A stretch of DNA of 25,353 nt from Campylobacteraceae bacterium (GCA_026986355.1 JALSOO010000231.1:1-25353), one strand, 5' to 3'. Shown: positions 7,402 to 16,399, counted from the first letter of the stretch. The notes: generated by a model not told the origin, from the sequence alone. Numbers and translations: made by a program.

Positions 7402-8519
7402 TAAAAACTCCCTATTGGCTACTAGAAGAGTCTCGCCTAGAATCAAATCTAAAACTACTATCACACATCAAAGAGAAGACAGATATAAAAATATTACTAG
7501 CATTAAAAGGTTATGCACTTTGGAAAAGCTTCTCTTTGGTATCTAAATATCTTGATGGCTGTTGTGCCTCTGGAGTTCATGAGGCTCTACTCTCTTATGA
7601 AAAATTTGGAAAAGAGACACACACATATAGTCCTGCATTTAAAGAGGAGGATATAGATAGAGTAGCAACAATATCAAATCATCTTATCTTTAACTCTACA
7701 TCACAACTTAGACTTTTTGGAGATTTAGCTAAATCCTATAATCAAAATATCTCTTTGGGTCTAAGGGTAAATCCTGAATATTCACAATCTCCTGTAGAAC
7801 TCTATAATCCATGTGGAGTCTATTCACGTTTGGGTACTACCATAAATAACTTTGATAAAAAACTTATAGATAAAATAGATGGACTCCACTTTCATGCTCT
7901 TTGCGAACAAGATAGCTTGGCATTAGAGGGAGTAGTAGATGCCTTTGAAGAGAAGTTTGGAGCATATTTAAACGATATAAAATGGGTAAATTTTGGTGGG
8001 GGACACCATATCACACGAAAAGGATATGATATAGATAGACTTATAAACCTCATCAATAATTTTAAAAGCAGATACCCACATCTACAAATATACTTAGAGC
8101 CTGGTGAAGCTGTAGGCTGGGAGACAGGTACTCTTGTAACCTCTATTTTAGATATTGTTCATAATGGTATGGATATTGCTATATTAGATACATCAGCAGA
8201 GGCTCATATGCCCGATACGATTATTATGCCCTATCGTGCAGAGGTCAGAGGAGCAAGTGAAGTAGGAGATAAAGAGTTTACCTATCGTTTAGCAGGAAAT
8301 AGCTGTTTAGCAGGAGATATTATGGGTGATTACTCTTTTGATAAACCTCTAAAGATAGGAGATAAGATTATATTTGAAGACCAAATGCACTACACTATGG
8401 TAAAAGCCACTACCTTTAATGGTGTACCTCTACCCTCTATCGCAATAAGACGCTTAGATGGAACAGTTGAAGTTGTTAGAGAGTTTGTATATAAGGATTT
8501 TAGGGATAGAGTATCTTAA
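7398..8519 (+). CDS. nspC: Carboxynorspermidine/carboxyspermidine decarboxylase
   Basis: NspC is a PLP-dependent fold-III (alanine racemase-like) enzyme that decarboxylates carboxyspermidine or carboxynorspermidine, the last step of the aspartate-semialdehyde route to spermidine used by Campylobacterota and Vibrio. The 373-residue protein has the PLP lysine in ALKGYA (K37), GLHFHALCE, the glycine-rich phosphate loop NFGGGHHI, and LEPGEAVGWETGTL. Length and motifs fit the family. The ATG overlaps the upstream cytochrome stop. The partner dehydrogenase (carboxynorspermidine synthase) is not in the window. Confidence 0.95.
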   Translation: MIKTPYWLLEESRLESNLKLLSHIKEKTDIKILLALKGYALWKSFSLVSKYLDGCCASGVHEALLSYEKFGKETHTYSPAFKEEDIDRVATISNHLIFNSTSQLRLFGDLAKSYNQNISLGLRVNPEYSQSPVELYNPCGVYSRLGTTINNFDKKLIDKIDGLHFHALCEQDSLALEGVVDAFEEKFGAYLNDIKWVNFGGGHHITRKGYDIDRLINLINNFKSRYPHLQIYLEPGEAVGWETGTLVTSILDIVHNGMDIAILDTSAEAHMPDTIIMPYRAEVRGASEVGDKEFTYRLAGNSCLAGDIMGDYSFDKPLKIGDKIIFEDQMHYTMVKATTFNGVPLPSIAIRRLDGTVEVVREFVYKDFRDRVS

Positions 8520-8524
8520 TTTGC

Positions 8525-8530
8525 TATAAT
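8525..8530 (+). promoter_or_regulatory. Candidate -10 box for the ABC-F gene
   Basis: TATAAT stands at 8525-8530 in the 46-base gap after nspC, 35 bases before the ATG of the ABC-F gene; a GGAAC site precedes the ATG. The -35 region would lie inside the end of nspC and is not recognisable. Confidence 0.4.
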
Positions 8531-8565
8531 TCCACCAATAATAGACTTCTTTATAACGGAACAGT

Positions 8566-10404
8566 ATGATACAACTAACAAATCTAAGTAAAAGCTTCGG
8601 TGGGCAGACACTTTTTAGAGACCTAAACCTAAAAATGAGTTCAAATCAAAAAATTGGACTCATTGGGCGTAATGGTTCAGGTAAATCGACTCTATTTAAA
8701 ATAATATTAGGGGAAGAGAGTTATGACACAGGAGATGTATCTATACCCAAAAATTATAAGATAGGTACACTTAGACAACATCTAAGCTTTAGTAAACCAA
8801 CAGTTAGAGAAGAGTGTTCTCTGGTGTTGAGTGAAGAGGAGCAGTATAACTTTTATAAGATAGAGAAGATTCTTTTTGGACTTGGTTTTACAAATGAAGA
8901 TTTAGAAAAAAACCCCATGAGTTTTTCGGGAGGGTATCAAATCCGTATCAATCTAGCTAAACTTTTGGCAACTGAACCCAATATGCTACTACTTGATGAA
9001 CCTACCAACTACCTTGACCTACTCTCTTTGCGTTGGTTAAAGCAGTTTATCCGTACTTTTGAGGGAGAGGTTATTTTGATTACCCATGACCGTGATTTTA
9101 TGGACGCTGTCACTACTCATACTATGGGGATTCAGAGGAAAACACTCTATATTTTACAAGGAGATACCAAAAAATATGAAGCAAATCTACTCTTGATAGA
9201 TGAGACCTATGAGAAGACACGTCAAAACCAAGAGAAAAAACGAAAAGAGCTTGAAGAGTTTGTAGCCAAAAACAAAGCTCGTGCCTCTACTGCATCATTG
9301 GCACAATCAAAACAGAAGATTTTAGACAAGATGGACGAGATGGAGAGCCTAGAGAGTGAAAGCAATTTAGCATTTAACTTCAACTACAAAGAGACTCCTG
9401 CCAAGATAAATCTAAGAGCTGAAAATTTGGGTTTTGGCTATAAAGAGAGTGAAAAGCTATTTGATAATCTATCCTTTGTATTGGAAAATGGAAAGACTCT
9501 AGCCATAATAGGAAAAAATGGAAAAGGTAAATCAACACTTCTAAACTATATAGCAGGAGAACTACCAAAACAACAAGGAGAGATAAAACTCCACCCCTCT
9601 ACATCTATGGCTCACTTTGGACAGACCAATATTGAGCGTCTCAACACCTCATCAACCATTATTGATGAGATTTCATCTGTTAGTCTCAAGATAGGCATTG
9701 CAGAGGTTAGAAGTATCTGTGGAACAATGATGTTTTCAGGAGAGTTAGCCGAAAAAAAAATATCAGTACTTTCAGGAGGAGAGAGAAGCCGTGTCATGCT
9801 TGGTAAAATTATAGCTACCCAGTCAAATCTGCTACTACTAGATGAGCCTACAAACCATTTAGATATGTACTCTATCGACTCACTTTGTAGTGCCATAGAA
9901 GAGTTTAAAGGCTCAACTATTATGGTTACTCATAGCGAAATGCTTTTACGCCGTTTAGCTGATGCGTTGATTATCTTCCATAAAGGAGGAGCAGAATATT
10001 TTGAGGGGAGTTATGATGAGTTCCTAGAAAAGATAGGGTGGGAAGAGGAAGGCATAGTAGAACAAAAGCCCAAAATAACTAAACCTAAAATTGATAACAG
10101 AGACAAAAAACGTTTGAGAAAAGAGATTATTCAAAAGAGAAGTAGAGAGAATGCCCCTTATAAAAAAGAGTTTGAGTTTTGTGAAGAGAAGATTATGGAG
10201 AGAGAAGAGGAGTTAGAGCTAGAAAATGAAAAGCTTATAAAGGCTTCAGAGAGTGGAGATAATCCCATGATTATCGAACTCTCTCAAAAGATAGGTAAAA
10301 TTCAAAATGATATTGATGGACTTTTTGAACGGCTAGAGGTAGCAAGTGAAGCGTTAGATGAGATAGAAGAGAGATACGCACCAAAATTAGAGGAGTTAGA
10401 GTAA
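8566..10404 (+). CDS. ABC-F family ATPase (Uup/YheS-like)
   Basis: ABC-F proteins are cytoplasmic tandem ATPases without membrane domains; characterised members act on the ribosome. The 612-residue product has two nucleotide-binding domains. NBD1 has Walker A GRNGSGKST (34-42), signature FSGGYQIR (about 120) and Walker B LLLDEPTNYLD. NBD2 has GKNGKGKST (about 316), LSGGERSR (about 402) and LLLDEPTNHLD. A charged linker between them (about 200-280) is the ribosome-interacting segment, and the last 100 residues form a Lys/Glu-rich coiled coil as in Uup. The first signature begins with F rather than L. The 3' end overlaps the convergent hemH by nine bases. The exact subfamily cannot be fixed by eye. 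Confidence 0.93.
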   Translation: MIQLTNLSKSFGGQTLFRDLNLKMSSNQKIGLIGRNGSGKSTLFKIILGEESYDTGDVSIPKNYKIGTLRQHLSFSKPTVREECSLVLSEEEQYNFYKIEKILFGLGFTNEDLEKNPMSFSGGYQIRINLAKLLATEPNMLLLDEPTNYLDLLSLRWLKQFIRTFEGEVILITHDRDFMDAVTTHTMGIQRKTLYILQGDTKKYEANLLLIDETYEKTRQNQEKKRKELEEFVAKNKARASTASLAQSKQKILDKMDEMESLESESNLAFNFNYKETPAKINLRAENLGFGYKESEKLFDNLSFVLENGKTLAIIGKNGKGKSTLLNYIAGELPKQQGEIKLHPSTSMAHFGQTNIERLNTSSTIIDEISSVSLKIGIAEVRSICGTMMFSGELAEKKISVLSGGERSRVMLGKIIATQSNLLLLDEPTNHLDMYSIDSLCSAIEEFKGSTIMVTHSEMLLRRLADALIIFHKGGAEYFEGSYDEFLEKIGWEEEGIVEQKPKITKPKIDNRDKKRLRKEIIQKRSRENAPYKKEFEFCEEKIMEREEELELENEKLIKASESGDNPMIIELSQKIGKIQNDIDGLFERLEVASEALDEIEERYAPKLEELE

Positions 10405-11334
10405 AACTTCTTTTGTGATAAACTCCACAAATGCATCACTATCATTAAAGCATTTAGCCACTATATAATCCTCATACTTTATCTTGTTAGCTATCTCTCT
10501 ATGTTCAATATCAAGTTCATAAACAGTTTCAGAGTTATCAATAGTAAAGGCTAATGGATAAATCAAAACTTTTCTATGATAAGGATTACGCAAAACATCA
10601 ACTAAATTTGGCTCTAGCCATGCAGAGTTTCCTACTTTTGATTGATATACCAATTTAATTGCATGAAACTCTATACCACGTTCATGTAGATAGATTTTTA
10701 TAGCTGAAGCATTTGCCTCTACTTGATTTTGATAGGGGTCTCCTGATCTGATAATACTCATTGGTAATCCATGAGCAGAGAGTAACAAATCATACTCTTT
10801 TGAGTCTCTCTCTCCTAAAGCCTCTATAATCTTATCTACAATCATTTTTATATAATCATAATTATCATAATAGGGGTCTATAACTCTTATTTTGGGATTA
10901 TAATCCAACTCTTTACAACGTTCTTCTATATCTTCTATGGAAGAGAGAGTTGTGGTAGTTGAGTATTGTGGATACATAGGAAATAGAATAAGCTCTTCTA
11001 TACCCTCTGCTTGAAACTTTTTGAGTGCATCTGTAGCAAAGGGAGGTACATAACGCATAGCAGGGGCTATAGGCATATCAAGTTTTAGTTTTAGTTTTTT
11101 AATAAGCCGATTGGTCAAATCAGGTAGAGGGGATTTCCCCTCCAAATTCTCCAAAAAGTTCTTTTTAACCTCATCTATACGGTTAAATATAATAATCTCT
11201 CGAACTAATGCTCTTGTATATCTATTCATTGTCAATATATTTTTATCTGAAAACATATTGCGTAAAAATAGCTCAACCTCATCTACACTATTTGCTCCAC
11301 CCATATTCAATAGTAATAATGCTTGTTTACTCAA
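10396..11334 (-). CDS. hemH: Ferrochelatase
   Basis: HemH inserts ferrous iron into a porphyrin in the last step of haem synthesis, fitting an organism that makes c-type cytochromes. The 312-residue protein has the family segments LLLLNMGGANSVDEVELFLRNM (residues 6-27), MRYVPPFATDAL, FPMYPQYSTTTT, the metal/proton-handling histidine in SAHGLP (H188), YQSKVGNSAWLEP and the conserved glutamate in DNSETVYELD (E269). The start is TTG (11332-11334), eight bases after AAAAGG, 19 bases downstream of the gpsA stop. It is probably the last gene of the minus-strand operon; its 3' end overlaps the convergent ABC-F gene, leaving no room for a classical terminator. Confidence 0.95.
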   Translation of the reverse strand: MSKQALLLLNMGGANSVDEVELFLRNMFSDKNILTMNRYTRALVREIIIFNRIDEVKKNFLENLEGKSPLPDLTNRLIKKLKLKLDMPIAPAMRYVPPFATDALKKFQAEGIEELILFPMYPQYSTTTTLSSIEDIEERCKELDYNPKIRVIDPYYDNYDYIKMIVDKIIEALGERDSKEYDLLLSAHGLPMSIIRSGDPYQNQVEANASAIKIYLHERGIEFHAIKLVYQSKVGNSAWLEPNLVDVLRNPYHRKVLIYPLAFTIDNSETVYELDIEHREIANKIKYEDYIVAKCFNDSDAFVEFITKEVLL

Positions 11335-11353
11335 ATATCAACCTTTTAACAAA

Positions 11354-12241
11354 TTAAGAATTCAATAAATCATGAACAGATTCTAATGGGTTCTTGCCCT
11401 CTAACATATTATAAACCTCATTAGCAATAGGTAGATATATATCTCTTTTCTTGGCAATAGTAAAGAGTGCTTTGGTTGTTGGTATTCCCTCTGCTACCTC
11501 TCCTAACTCTTCTAAAATCTCATCTAAACTTTTGCCCTTAGAGAGTCCTAACCCTACACGATAGTTTCGTGAAAGTTTAGAACTAGCTGTCAAAAAGAGA
11601 TCCCCTGCTCCACCTAAAGATAAAAAGGTCTCTGTTCTTGCTCCAAAATAGTCTCCAAAACGTGTCATCTCTACTAAACCACGAGAGATTAGAGATGCTC
11701 TAGCATTATTACCAAGCTCTAAACCATCACACACACCACCTGCAATAGCAATAACATTTTTATAAGCACCTGCAACCTCTGCACCGATTATATCATCATC
11801 TACATATCCCTTGATAAAATTAGGAAAAGCATCAGCATAGAGTTGAGCTAAAGATTGATTGGTAGATGATATTTTTAGAGCTGTAGGGAGTGATTGCTGT
11901 ACCTCTGTGGCAAATGAAGGACCAGAGATAAACGCTACTCTATCCAAAGAGATAAATGAACCATAAACTTCATTTAAAAAAGCTCCTGTTGAGGTCTCTA
12001 TCCCTTTAGATGCTACTAAAATATTTTGTCCTCTATCTTCAAACTTTTCCTCTAACCAACTACGCACTGATTGTGCAGGAATGGCTAAAACTAAGTAATC
12101 ATACGAAAGTGCTTCTTGTAATGAGACAAAGTTCTCTATATCTTTAGGTCTCCTAGAGTTAATGACCACATCATTATTTTGACTAAAAGCATGATATAGG
12201 GCTTGTCCCCATTTACCTGCACCTATAATTGCTAGTTTCAT
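11354..12241 (-). CDS. gpsA: Glycerol-3-phosphate dehydrogenase [NAD(P)+]
   Basis: GpsA reduces dihydroxyacetone phosphate to sn-glycerol 3-phosphate, the backbone for phospholipid synthesis. The 295-residue protein has the N-terminal dinucleotide site IGAGKWGQAL (G7-G12), ASKGIE, SGPSFATEV, the catalytic-lysine segment GAYKNVIAIAGG, and LGGAGDLFLT. It is slightly shorter than the E. coli enzyme but complete. The ATG has an AGGAG site, and the upstream RCK-like gene ends eight bases before it, so the two are likely co-transcribed. Confidence 0.95.
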   Translation of the reverse strand: MKLAIIGAGKWGQALYHAFSQNNDVVINSRRPKDIENFVSLQEALSYDYLVLAIPAQSVRSWLEEKFEDRGQNILVASKGIETSTGAFLNEVYGSFISLDRVAFISGPSFATEVQQSLPTALKISSTNQSLAQLYADAFPNFIKGYVDDDIIGAEVAGAYKNVIAIAGGVCDGLELGNNARASLISRGLVEMTRFGDYFGARTETFLSLGGAGDLFLTASSKLSRNYRVGLGLSKGKSLDEILEELGEVAEGIPTTKALFTIAKKRDIYLPIANEVYNMLEGKNPLESVHDLLNS

Positions 12242-12249
12242 AAAATCTC

Positions 12250-12945
12250 CTATAGTTGAATAAACTCTTCAAAGTTTTCTAAATCGCTATTATACCCTAT
12301 ACATACGAGAGTATCACCTACATCAAAACGATTTTCTAAACCACTTGTTATAAATATAAACTGATTACTCAACCGTTTATCAATCATACCTAGCAAAATA
12401 ACTCCATGCTTAGTAAAATCAAAATCATCTACCATAATACCATCAAGAGATGAGCCTTTTGGGATTTCCATCTCTTTAAATGAAAAATCTTCATCACTTG
12501 ATAAGAGTCGTTCCACAAGTTTAGTGGCAACAGGTTTATGTAGAATATTATGAATCCTATTGGCACTAACTTGATAGAGGTCAATAATCTTACTTGCCCC
12601 TGCCATTTTTAACTTTTGGGTGGTATGAGGCGAATCCGATAGAGCTACTACTATCGCTTTGGGGAAGAGAGAGTGAAGAGATAGCGTCAAAAATACATTT
12701 AAATAGTGGTCGTCCATAACACAAATAAGATAATCATTATCGTTGATAGGTAACTCCTCTAACGCTCTATCATCTGTTATATCTAACAATTTGACATTGG
12801 TGTATCCATCTGATATAGCTCGATTATAGGATTGCTCATCATTAACAACAATAGAGAATCCCATCAATTTATAACCCAACTCTTTTGCCAAAAATAGCCG
12901 TTGTGTACTATACCCAAACATAAATGCCTTTTGTCTAAACAACAT
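12250..12945 (-). CDS. Stand-alone RCK/TrkA-like protein
   Basis: A soluble protein with an N-terminal Rossmann-like lobe (FMFGYSTQRLFLAKEL, then KLLDITDD and LICVMDD) and a C-terminal TrkA-C-like lobe (EIPKGSSLDGIM to DTLVCIGYN), as in RCK domains gating K+ channels and transporters. The nucleotide motif is degenerate: GYSTQR replaces GxGxxG, so classical NAD binding is doubtful. I chose the ATG at 12943-12945 because AAGGAG lies eight bases upstream; an ATG at 12979-12981 has no such site. The product is then 231 residues. It overlaps the channel gene by 11 bases, so it is probably a partner subunit of that channel (inference). Confidence 0.78.
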   Translation of the reverse strand: MLFRQKAFMFGYSTQRLFLAKELGYKLMGFSIVVNDEQSYNRAISDGYTNVKLLDITDDRALEELPINDNDYLICVMDDHYLNVFLTLSLHSLFPKAIVVALSDSPHTTQKLKMAGASKIIDLYQVSANRIHNILHKPVATKLVERLLSSDEDFSFKEMEIPKGSSLDGIMVDDFDFTKHGVILLGMIDKRLSNQFIFITSGLENRFDVGDTLVCIGYNSDLENFEEFIQL

Positions 12946-14491
12946 ATCGAATCTCCTTGTAGAGAGTTTTGAAGTGTTCAATACTTACCTTTCGACCCAT
13001 TATCAATAAAACATCCTCCTCTTGCAAATAGAGACGCAGAGGAGGATTAAATATAAACTCTCCTGATGCACCCACTTGAAGACCAATACATAAAATTTTA
13101 TGCTCTTTAAATTTTAAATCATCTAGTTTTTTACCTACTAATTTTCTATGATATATGAGATTAACCTCATCTAGCTGTGCTAAGTGTTGCCCTGTAAGAA
13201 TAGCATATATAGCACGATACATTATAGGCTGAGTAATAGCAGAAAATAGCATTCTATTAGCAATAAGAGTAGGCATAACAACACTATCTGCACCTGCAAG
13301 TCTACATTTTTTGGCAATATTATCACTACTTGCTCTTGTAATGACTCTAATCTTTGTAGATATAGCTTTGGCATTGAGCGTAATATAGATATTGGCAATA
13401 TCACTTCCTGTAAGTGCCAATAGTGTAATTTGTGCATAATCAGTATTGAATTTAGAAATAACATCATGTCTACTAGCATCTTCATGTATCGCTCTATATC
13501 CCTCTTTGATTGCCTCTTCTACTATCTCTTTGTTCTTGTCTATGATTATATAACGCCTATTGTATTCATCTGCATAGCTCTTTAAAAACATACGTGTCAT
13601 CTGTCCATACCCACATATAATCATAAACTCTTCACTCTTGTTTATCTCTTCAATCAATCGATTCTCTTTAAGTTCAGTCAATTTTTCAGAAAAAGAGGAG
13701 ACAATAACTGACGTTACAAATGAAATCATAGCAATACCTGTAACAATAATAACCATAGATACCACCCTACCCTCTGGTGTAACAGGAGAAATATCTCCAT
13801 AACCAACCGTAGAGATAGTAATCAATGCCCAATAGAGTGCATCAAAAAGAGAATTTATATTATCATTTCCTTTCTCTTCAAATACATATATAGCAATTCC
13901 TGCTGTAATAGTGATAAACATCAGAAGAAATAGAAGTGTAAAGAGTTCAAACTTTTTACTTGACAAAACACCCAAAAATTGGTTGATACTTTTGGTATAA
14001 CGCAAGAGTTTAAAGACTCTAAAGAGTACAAATATACGCAATACCCGTAGAGGTCGATAGGCTGGTAAAATTGCTAATAAATCAATTATAGAGGTCGGAG
14101 ACAAGATAAATTCAAGTTTCTCTTTGAGTATGACTCTAGTAGGTTTCCAAAGAGAGAATTTTCTATTTAAAAATTTTGACTCTCCATACTCTTTTACTAC
14201 CAAGGTATGCCAATTGTTATAAACCCATAAACGGGCAAGATACTCAATAGTAAAAATAGTAGTAACAACATATATATCAAAAAAATCTATCCATTGTGGC
14301 ACATCATGCTTAACCTCATAAACCAAAATAGTAATAGAGACAATAATCAACAAAATCATAAAAGTATCAAAATACTTTTTATAGTGATAATCCTGATTTT
14401 GAAGAAAATTAAAAGCAACCTCTTTTACCTGCTTATAACGAATTGAAGCGTTCAGGAAAAAAGCTACTTGTATAATAATTTTTTTTAACAT
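12935..14491 (-). CDS. Six-TM potassium channel with RCK (TrkA-N/TrkA-C) domain
   Basis: An inner-membrane K+ channel. About 518 residues hold six predicted helices: S1 (FMILLIIVSITILVYEV), S2 (IYVVTTIFTIEYLARL), S3/S4 with spaced arginines (RPLRVLRIFVLFRVFKLLRY) like a voltage sensor, then S5, the pore loop with filter TVGYGD, and S6. The cytoplasmic half is an RCK domain: MIICGYGQMTR Rossmann lobe with an acidic residue at the second strand (IIIDK), and a TrkA-C lobe near the end (LDEVNLIYHRKLVGKKL). The third glycine of the nucleotide motif is T. I chose ATG 14489-14491, five bases after AGGAG; the in-frame GTG six bases upstream overlaps that site. A hairpin buries the ribosome site. Confidence 0.9.
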   Translation of the reverse strand: MLKKIIIQVAFFLNASIRYKQVKEVAFNFLQNQDYHYKKYFDTFMILLIIVSITILVYEVKHDVPQWIDFFDIYVVTTIFTIEYLARLWVYNNWHTLVVKEYGESKFLNRKFSLWKPTRVILKEKLEFILSPTSIIDLLAILPAYRPLRVLRIFVLFRVFKLLRYTKSINQFLGVLSSKKFELFTLLFLLMFITITAGIAIYVFEEKGNDNINSLFDALYWALITISTVGYGDISPVTPEGRVVSMVIIVTGIAMISFVTSVIVSSFSEKLTELKENRLIEEINKSEEFMIICGYGQMTRMFLKSYADEYNRRYIIIDKNKEIVEEAIKEGYRAIHEDASRHDVISKFNTDYAQITLLALTGSDIANIYITLNAKAISTKIRVITRASSDNIAKKCRLAGADSVVMPTLIANRMLFSAITQPIMYRAIYAILTGQHLAQLDEVNLIYHRKLVGKKLDDLKFKEHKILCIGLQVGASGEFIFNPPLRLYLQEEDVLLIMGRKVSIEHFKTLYKEIRYVV

Positions 14492-14496
14492 ATTCA

Positions 14497-14520
14497 CTCC
14501 TATATCTTATTATATAGGAG
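14497..14520 (-). promoter_or_regulatory. Hairpin sequestering the K+ channel ribosome site
   Basis: In the mRNA sense the minus strand has CTCCTATAT (14512-14520), a six-base loop, and ATATAGGAG (14497-14505): a perfect nine-base-pair stem. The 3' arm contains the AGGAG Shine-Dalgarno five bases before the channel ATG (14489-14491), and the 5' arm holds its exact complement. It lies in the 48-base gap after the YgiC-like gene. There is no U-tract, so a terminator is unlikely; translational control is the natural reading. Confidence 0.6.
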
Positions 14521-14539
14521 TTATTCTTTAAAAAAGTTG

Positions 14540-15721
14540 TTACTTCTGAATTACCCTATGAGCCACAAATTTGGAGTAGTTATCCATGATTAGACCACCT
14601 TTTCTAAACCCAAGTCCACAACCTTCATAAGCAAAGAATACACCTGCTTGATAGCTATCTCCTTTAGAGTCTTTTGGTAGCTCTACATACTCTTGGAAGA
14701 TAGAAGCAAACTCTCCATACTCTCCATCTGTCTCTGCCATTATTTTTTCATCTTTATCAACGATAATAGTATTTGCACCCTCACGTCCAAAGATTTTTTT
14801 CTCTACTTGTGCAACACCTTTTAGAGGTTCAAAATCAGTCTCCAAGAGTAGAGGGTGATTTGGATATAAATCCCATAAAATTTTCATAAAGGCTTTGGAT
14901 TGGAACATTAGAGTATAGGCAGGATTTAGAATAATTGCTTTTTTATTCTCCATAATTTGAGTAAGCAACATTGCTAATTCACTCTCTTCTATACCTATAT
15001 CCTCCCAAGGATAGAGCTTGAACCAATACTCATAATTTACATCATTATAAAAGATACCATCTGTTGCTGAAAACTCTACATCTTCCATATATGCAAACTC
15101 TGTTTTAAATCCTGCTTCATTAGCAATAGTTTGGAGAAGTTTAACTGTACTCTCCTCTTCGGCATCGCCTTTAACTGATGAGAATAGTATTTTCCAACCC
15201 TCATAGTGTTTATCAAACTCTTCAATATCATCTTCTAACATAATAAGACGTTTGAAGTTATCGCCTATAGCCTCATAAAGATTATTGAACTGATGATAAT
15301 CTTCCATATTGTTAAGTTTTAGAATCGCCCATTGTAAAATAGAGGTCTCAAAAAGTGCTGTTGGGGTATCGGCATTAAACTCTATTAGCTTAATCGGTTT
15401 TCCATCAATACCACCTGCAAAATCAAAACGACCATAGAGATGCCAATGAACATCATTCTCCCATGACATTTTAACAGCATCTATCAGATTAAAAGGGATA
15501 CCTATCTCATGAAAAAGTTCATTCTCTATAACATACTCTCCTGCCTCTACAAACATCTCATAAAGCTCATTGGAGGCTTCATAATAGGCATCAGCCTCAT
15601 CTGTAGTAACCTCTACTATCTCTGAAGCTACATAAGGTGTCTTATCAGGGTCGGTATGCCAATAGAAACCGATACTCTCTAAAAATTTATTATCGGGCAA
15701 CTTAATAGGTTTTAAATCCAT
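14540..15721 (-). CDS. YgiC-like ATP-grasp ligase (glutathionylspermidine synthase family)
   Basis: This belongs to the glutathionylspermidine synthetase-like ATP-grasp family. The 393-residue protein has FDFAGG, IEFNADTPTALFETS, the ATP-grasp lysine region (ILNPAYTLMFQSKAFMKILWD) and the C-terminal GCGLGFRKGGLIMDNYSKFVAHRVI, and is about the length of E. coli YgiC. Only the synthetase domain is present; there is no amidase domain as in E. coli Gss. YgiC-type proteins are reported not to make glutathionylspermidine, so the substrate is open, although nspC nearby shows the cell makes polyamines. The upstream YgiB-like gene ends three bases before the ATG, reproducing the ygiB-ygiC pairing of E. 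coli. Confidence 0.88.
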   Translation of the reverse strand: MDLKPIKLPDNKFLESIGFYWHTDPDKTPYVASEIVEVTTDEADAYYEASNELYEMFVEAGEYVIENELFHEIGIPFNLIDAVKMSWENDVHWHLYGRFDFAGGIDGKPIKLIEFNADTPTALFETSILQWAILKLNNMEDYHQFNNLYEAIGDNFKRLIMLEDDIEEFDKHYEGWKILFSSVKGDAEEESTVKLLQTIANEAGFKTEFAYMEDVEFSATDGIFYNDVNYEYWFKLYPWEDIGIEESELAMLLTQIMENKKAIILNPAYTLMFQSKAFMKILWDLYPNHPLLLETDFEPLKGVAQVEKKIFGREGANTIIVDKDEKIMAETDGEYGEFASIFQEYVELPKDSKGDSYQAGVFFAYEGCGLGFRKGGLIMDNYSKFVAHRVIQK

Positions 15722-15724
15722 AAA

Positions 15725-16384
15725 TTAACCACCAAATCCACTACTTCGACTCTTTCCAAATCCACTTGTTCGTGTAGAACTTGCTGGTCTAGTAGCAGGT
15801 CTTTTACCAAATCCACTACTCTTTTGTCCATTTTTTATCGCCATATTATTGGCTCTTGCTTTTGCAAAAGAGCTTTTAGAACGGCTATATGTAGATGGAG
15901 AAGCATAACTAGAGCGTCTATTTTGTTGATAGTTTTGATTGTTAGATAGCTTATTCATCAATGCAGCCCCCAACATACCTGCTGCCATAGATGCCATAAG
16001 TGTTCCTGCTAAACCTAATCCACCAGACTCTTTTACCTCATCTGGGTTTTTTGTTAAATTAGAAGTTCCTGCATCTACTTTTTTCTCTTCTTCTTTTACA
16101 AGTTTGTCTATCTCTGCTTGAGAGAGTATTCTCTCTGTACCATTCTCATCTCTAAGAATTACTCTTGAGTTTACACTTGGTACTTCATCAATAATCTTAA
16201 ATGTTCCAACGGGTTTTTCCTCTATGGTAACCGTTGCACCCTCTTTTTGGATAGCAGGTTTTTCTGCTTTTGGTTGTTCAGATGTACTATCATCTCCACC
16301 ACAACCTGTAATAGATGCTATAACCAAAACGCTCATACCACCAATCATGGCATAGTTTGAAATCTTTTTTATATGTCTGTTCAT
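15725..16384 (-). CDS. YgiB-like lipoprotein (Gly/Ser/Arg-rich tail)
   Basis: A predicted lipoprotein of 219 residues. The signal peptide ends in a lipobox ITGC (C28). An acidic/lysine-rich middle follows, then a glycine-rich hydrophobic segment (about 122-146, GLGLAGTLMASMAAGMLGAAL) and a low-complexity Ser/Arg/Gly tail with repeated SSGFG and TSGFG motifs ending GFGG. This layout matches E. coli YgiB (DUF1190), and its position just ahead of a YgiC-like ligase supports the assignment. The function of YgiB is not established. The ribosome site is AAAAGG seven bases before the ATG. Assignment rests on architecture and context more than on sequence identity. Confidence 0.75.
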   Translation of the reverse strand: MNRHIKKISNYAMIGGMSVLVIASITGCGGDDSTSEQPKAEKPAIQKEGATVTIEEKPVGTFKIIDEVPSVNSRVILRDENGTERILSQAEIDKLVKEEEKKVDAGTSNLTKNPDEVKESGGLGLAGTLMASMAAGMLGAALMNKLSNNQNYQQNRRSSYASPSTYSRSKSSFAKARANNMAIKNGQKSSGFGKRPATRPASSTRTSGFGKSRSSGFGG

Positions 16385-16399
16385 AATATTCCTTTTAAG

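Noticed and set aside
12946..12981. Longer start (MNTSKLSTRRFD) for the RCK-like protein
   Set aside because: No ribosome site, and it would overlap the channel gene by 47 bases; the ATG at 12943-12945 has AAGGAG at ideal spacing.
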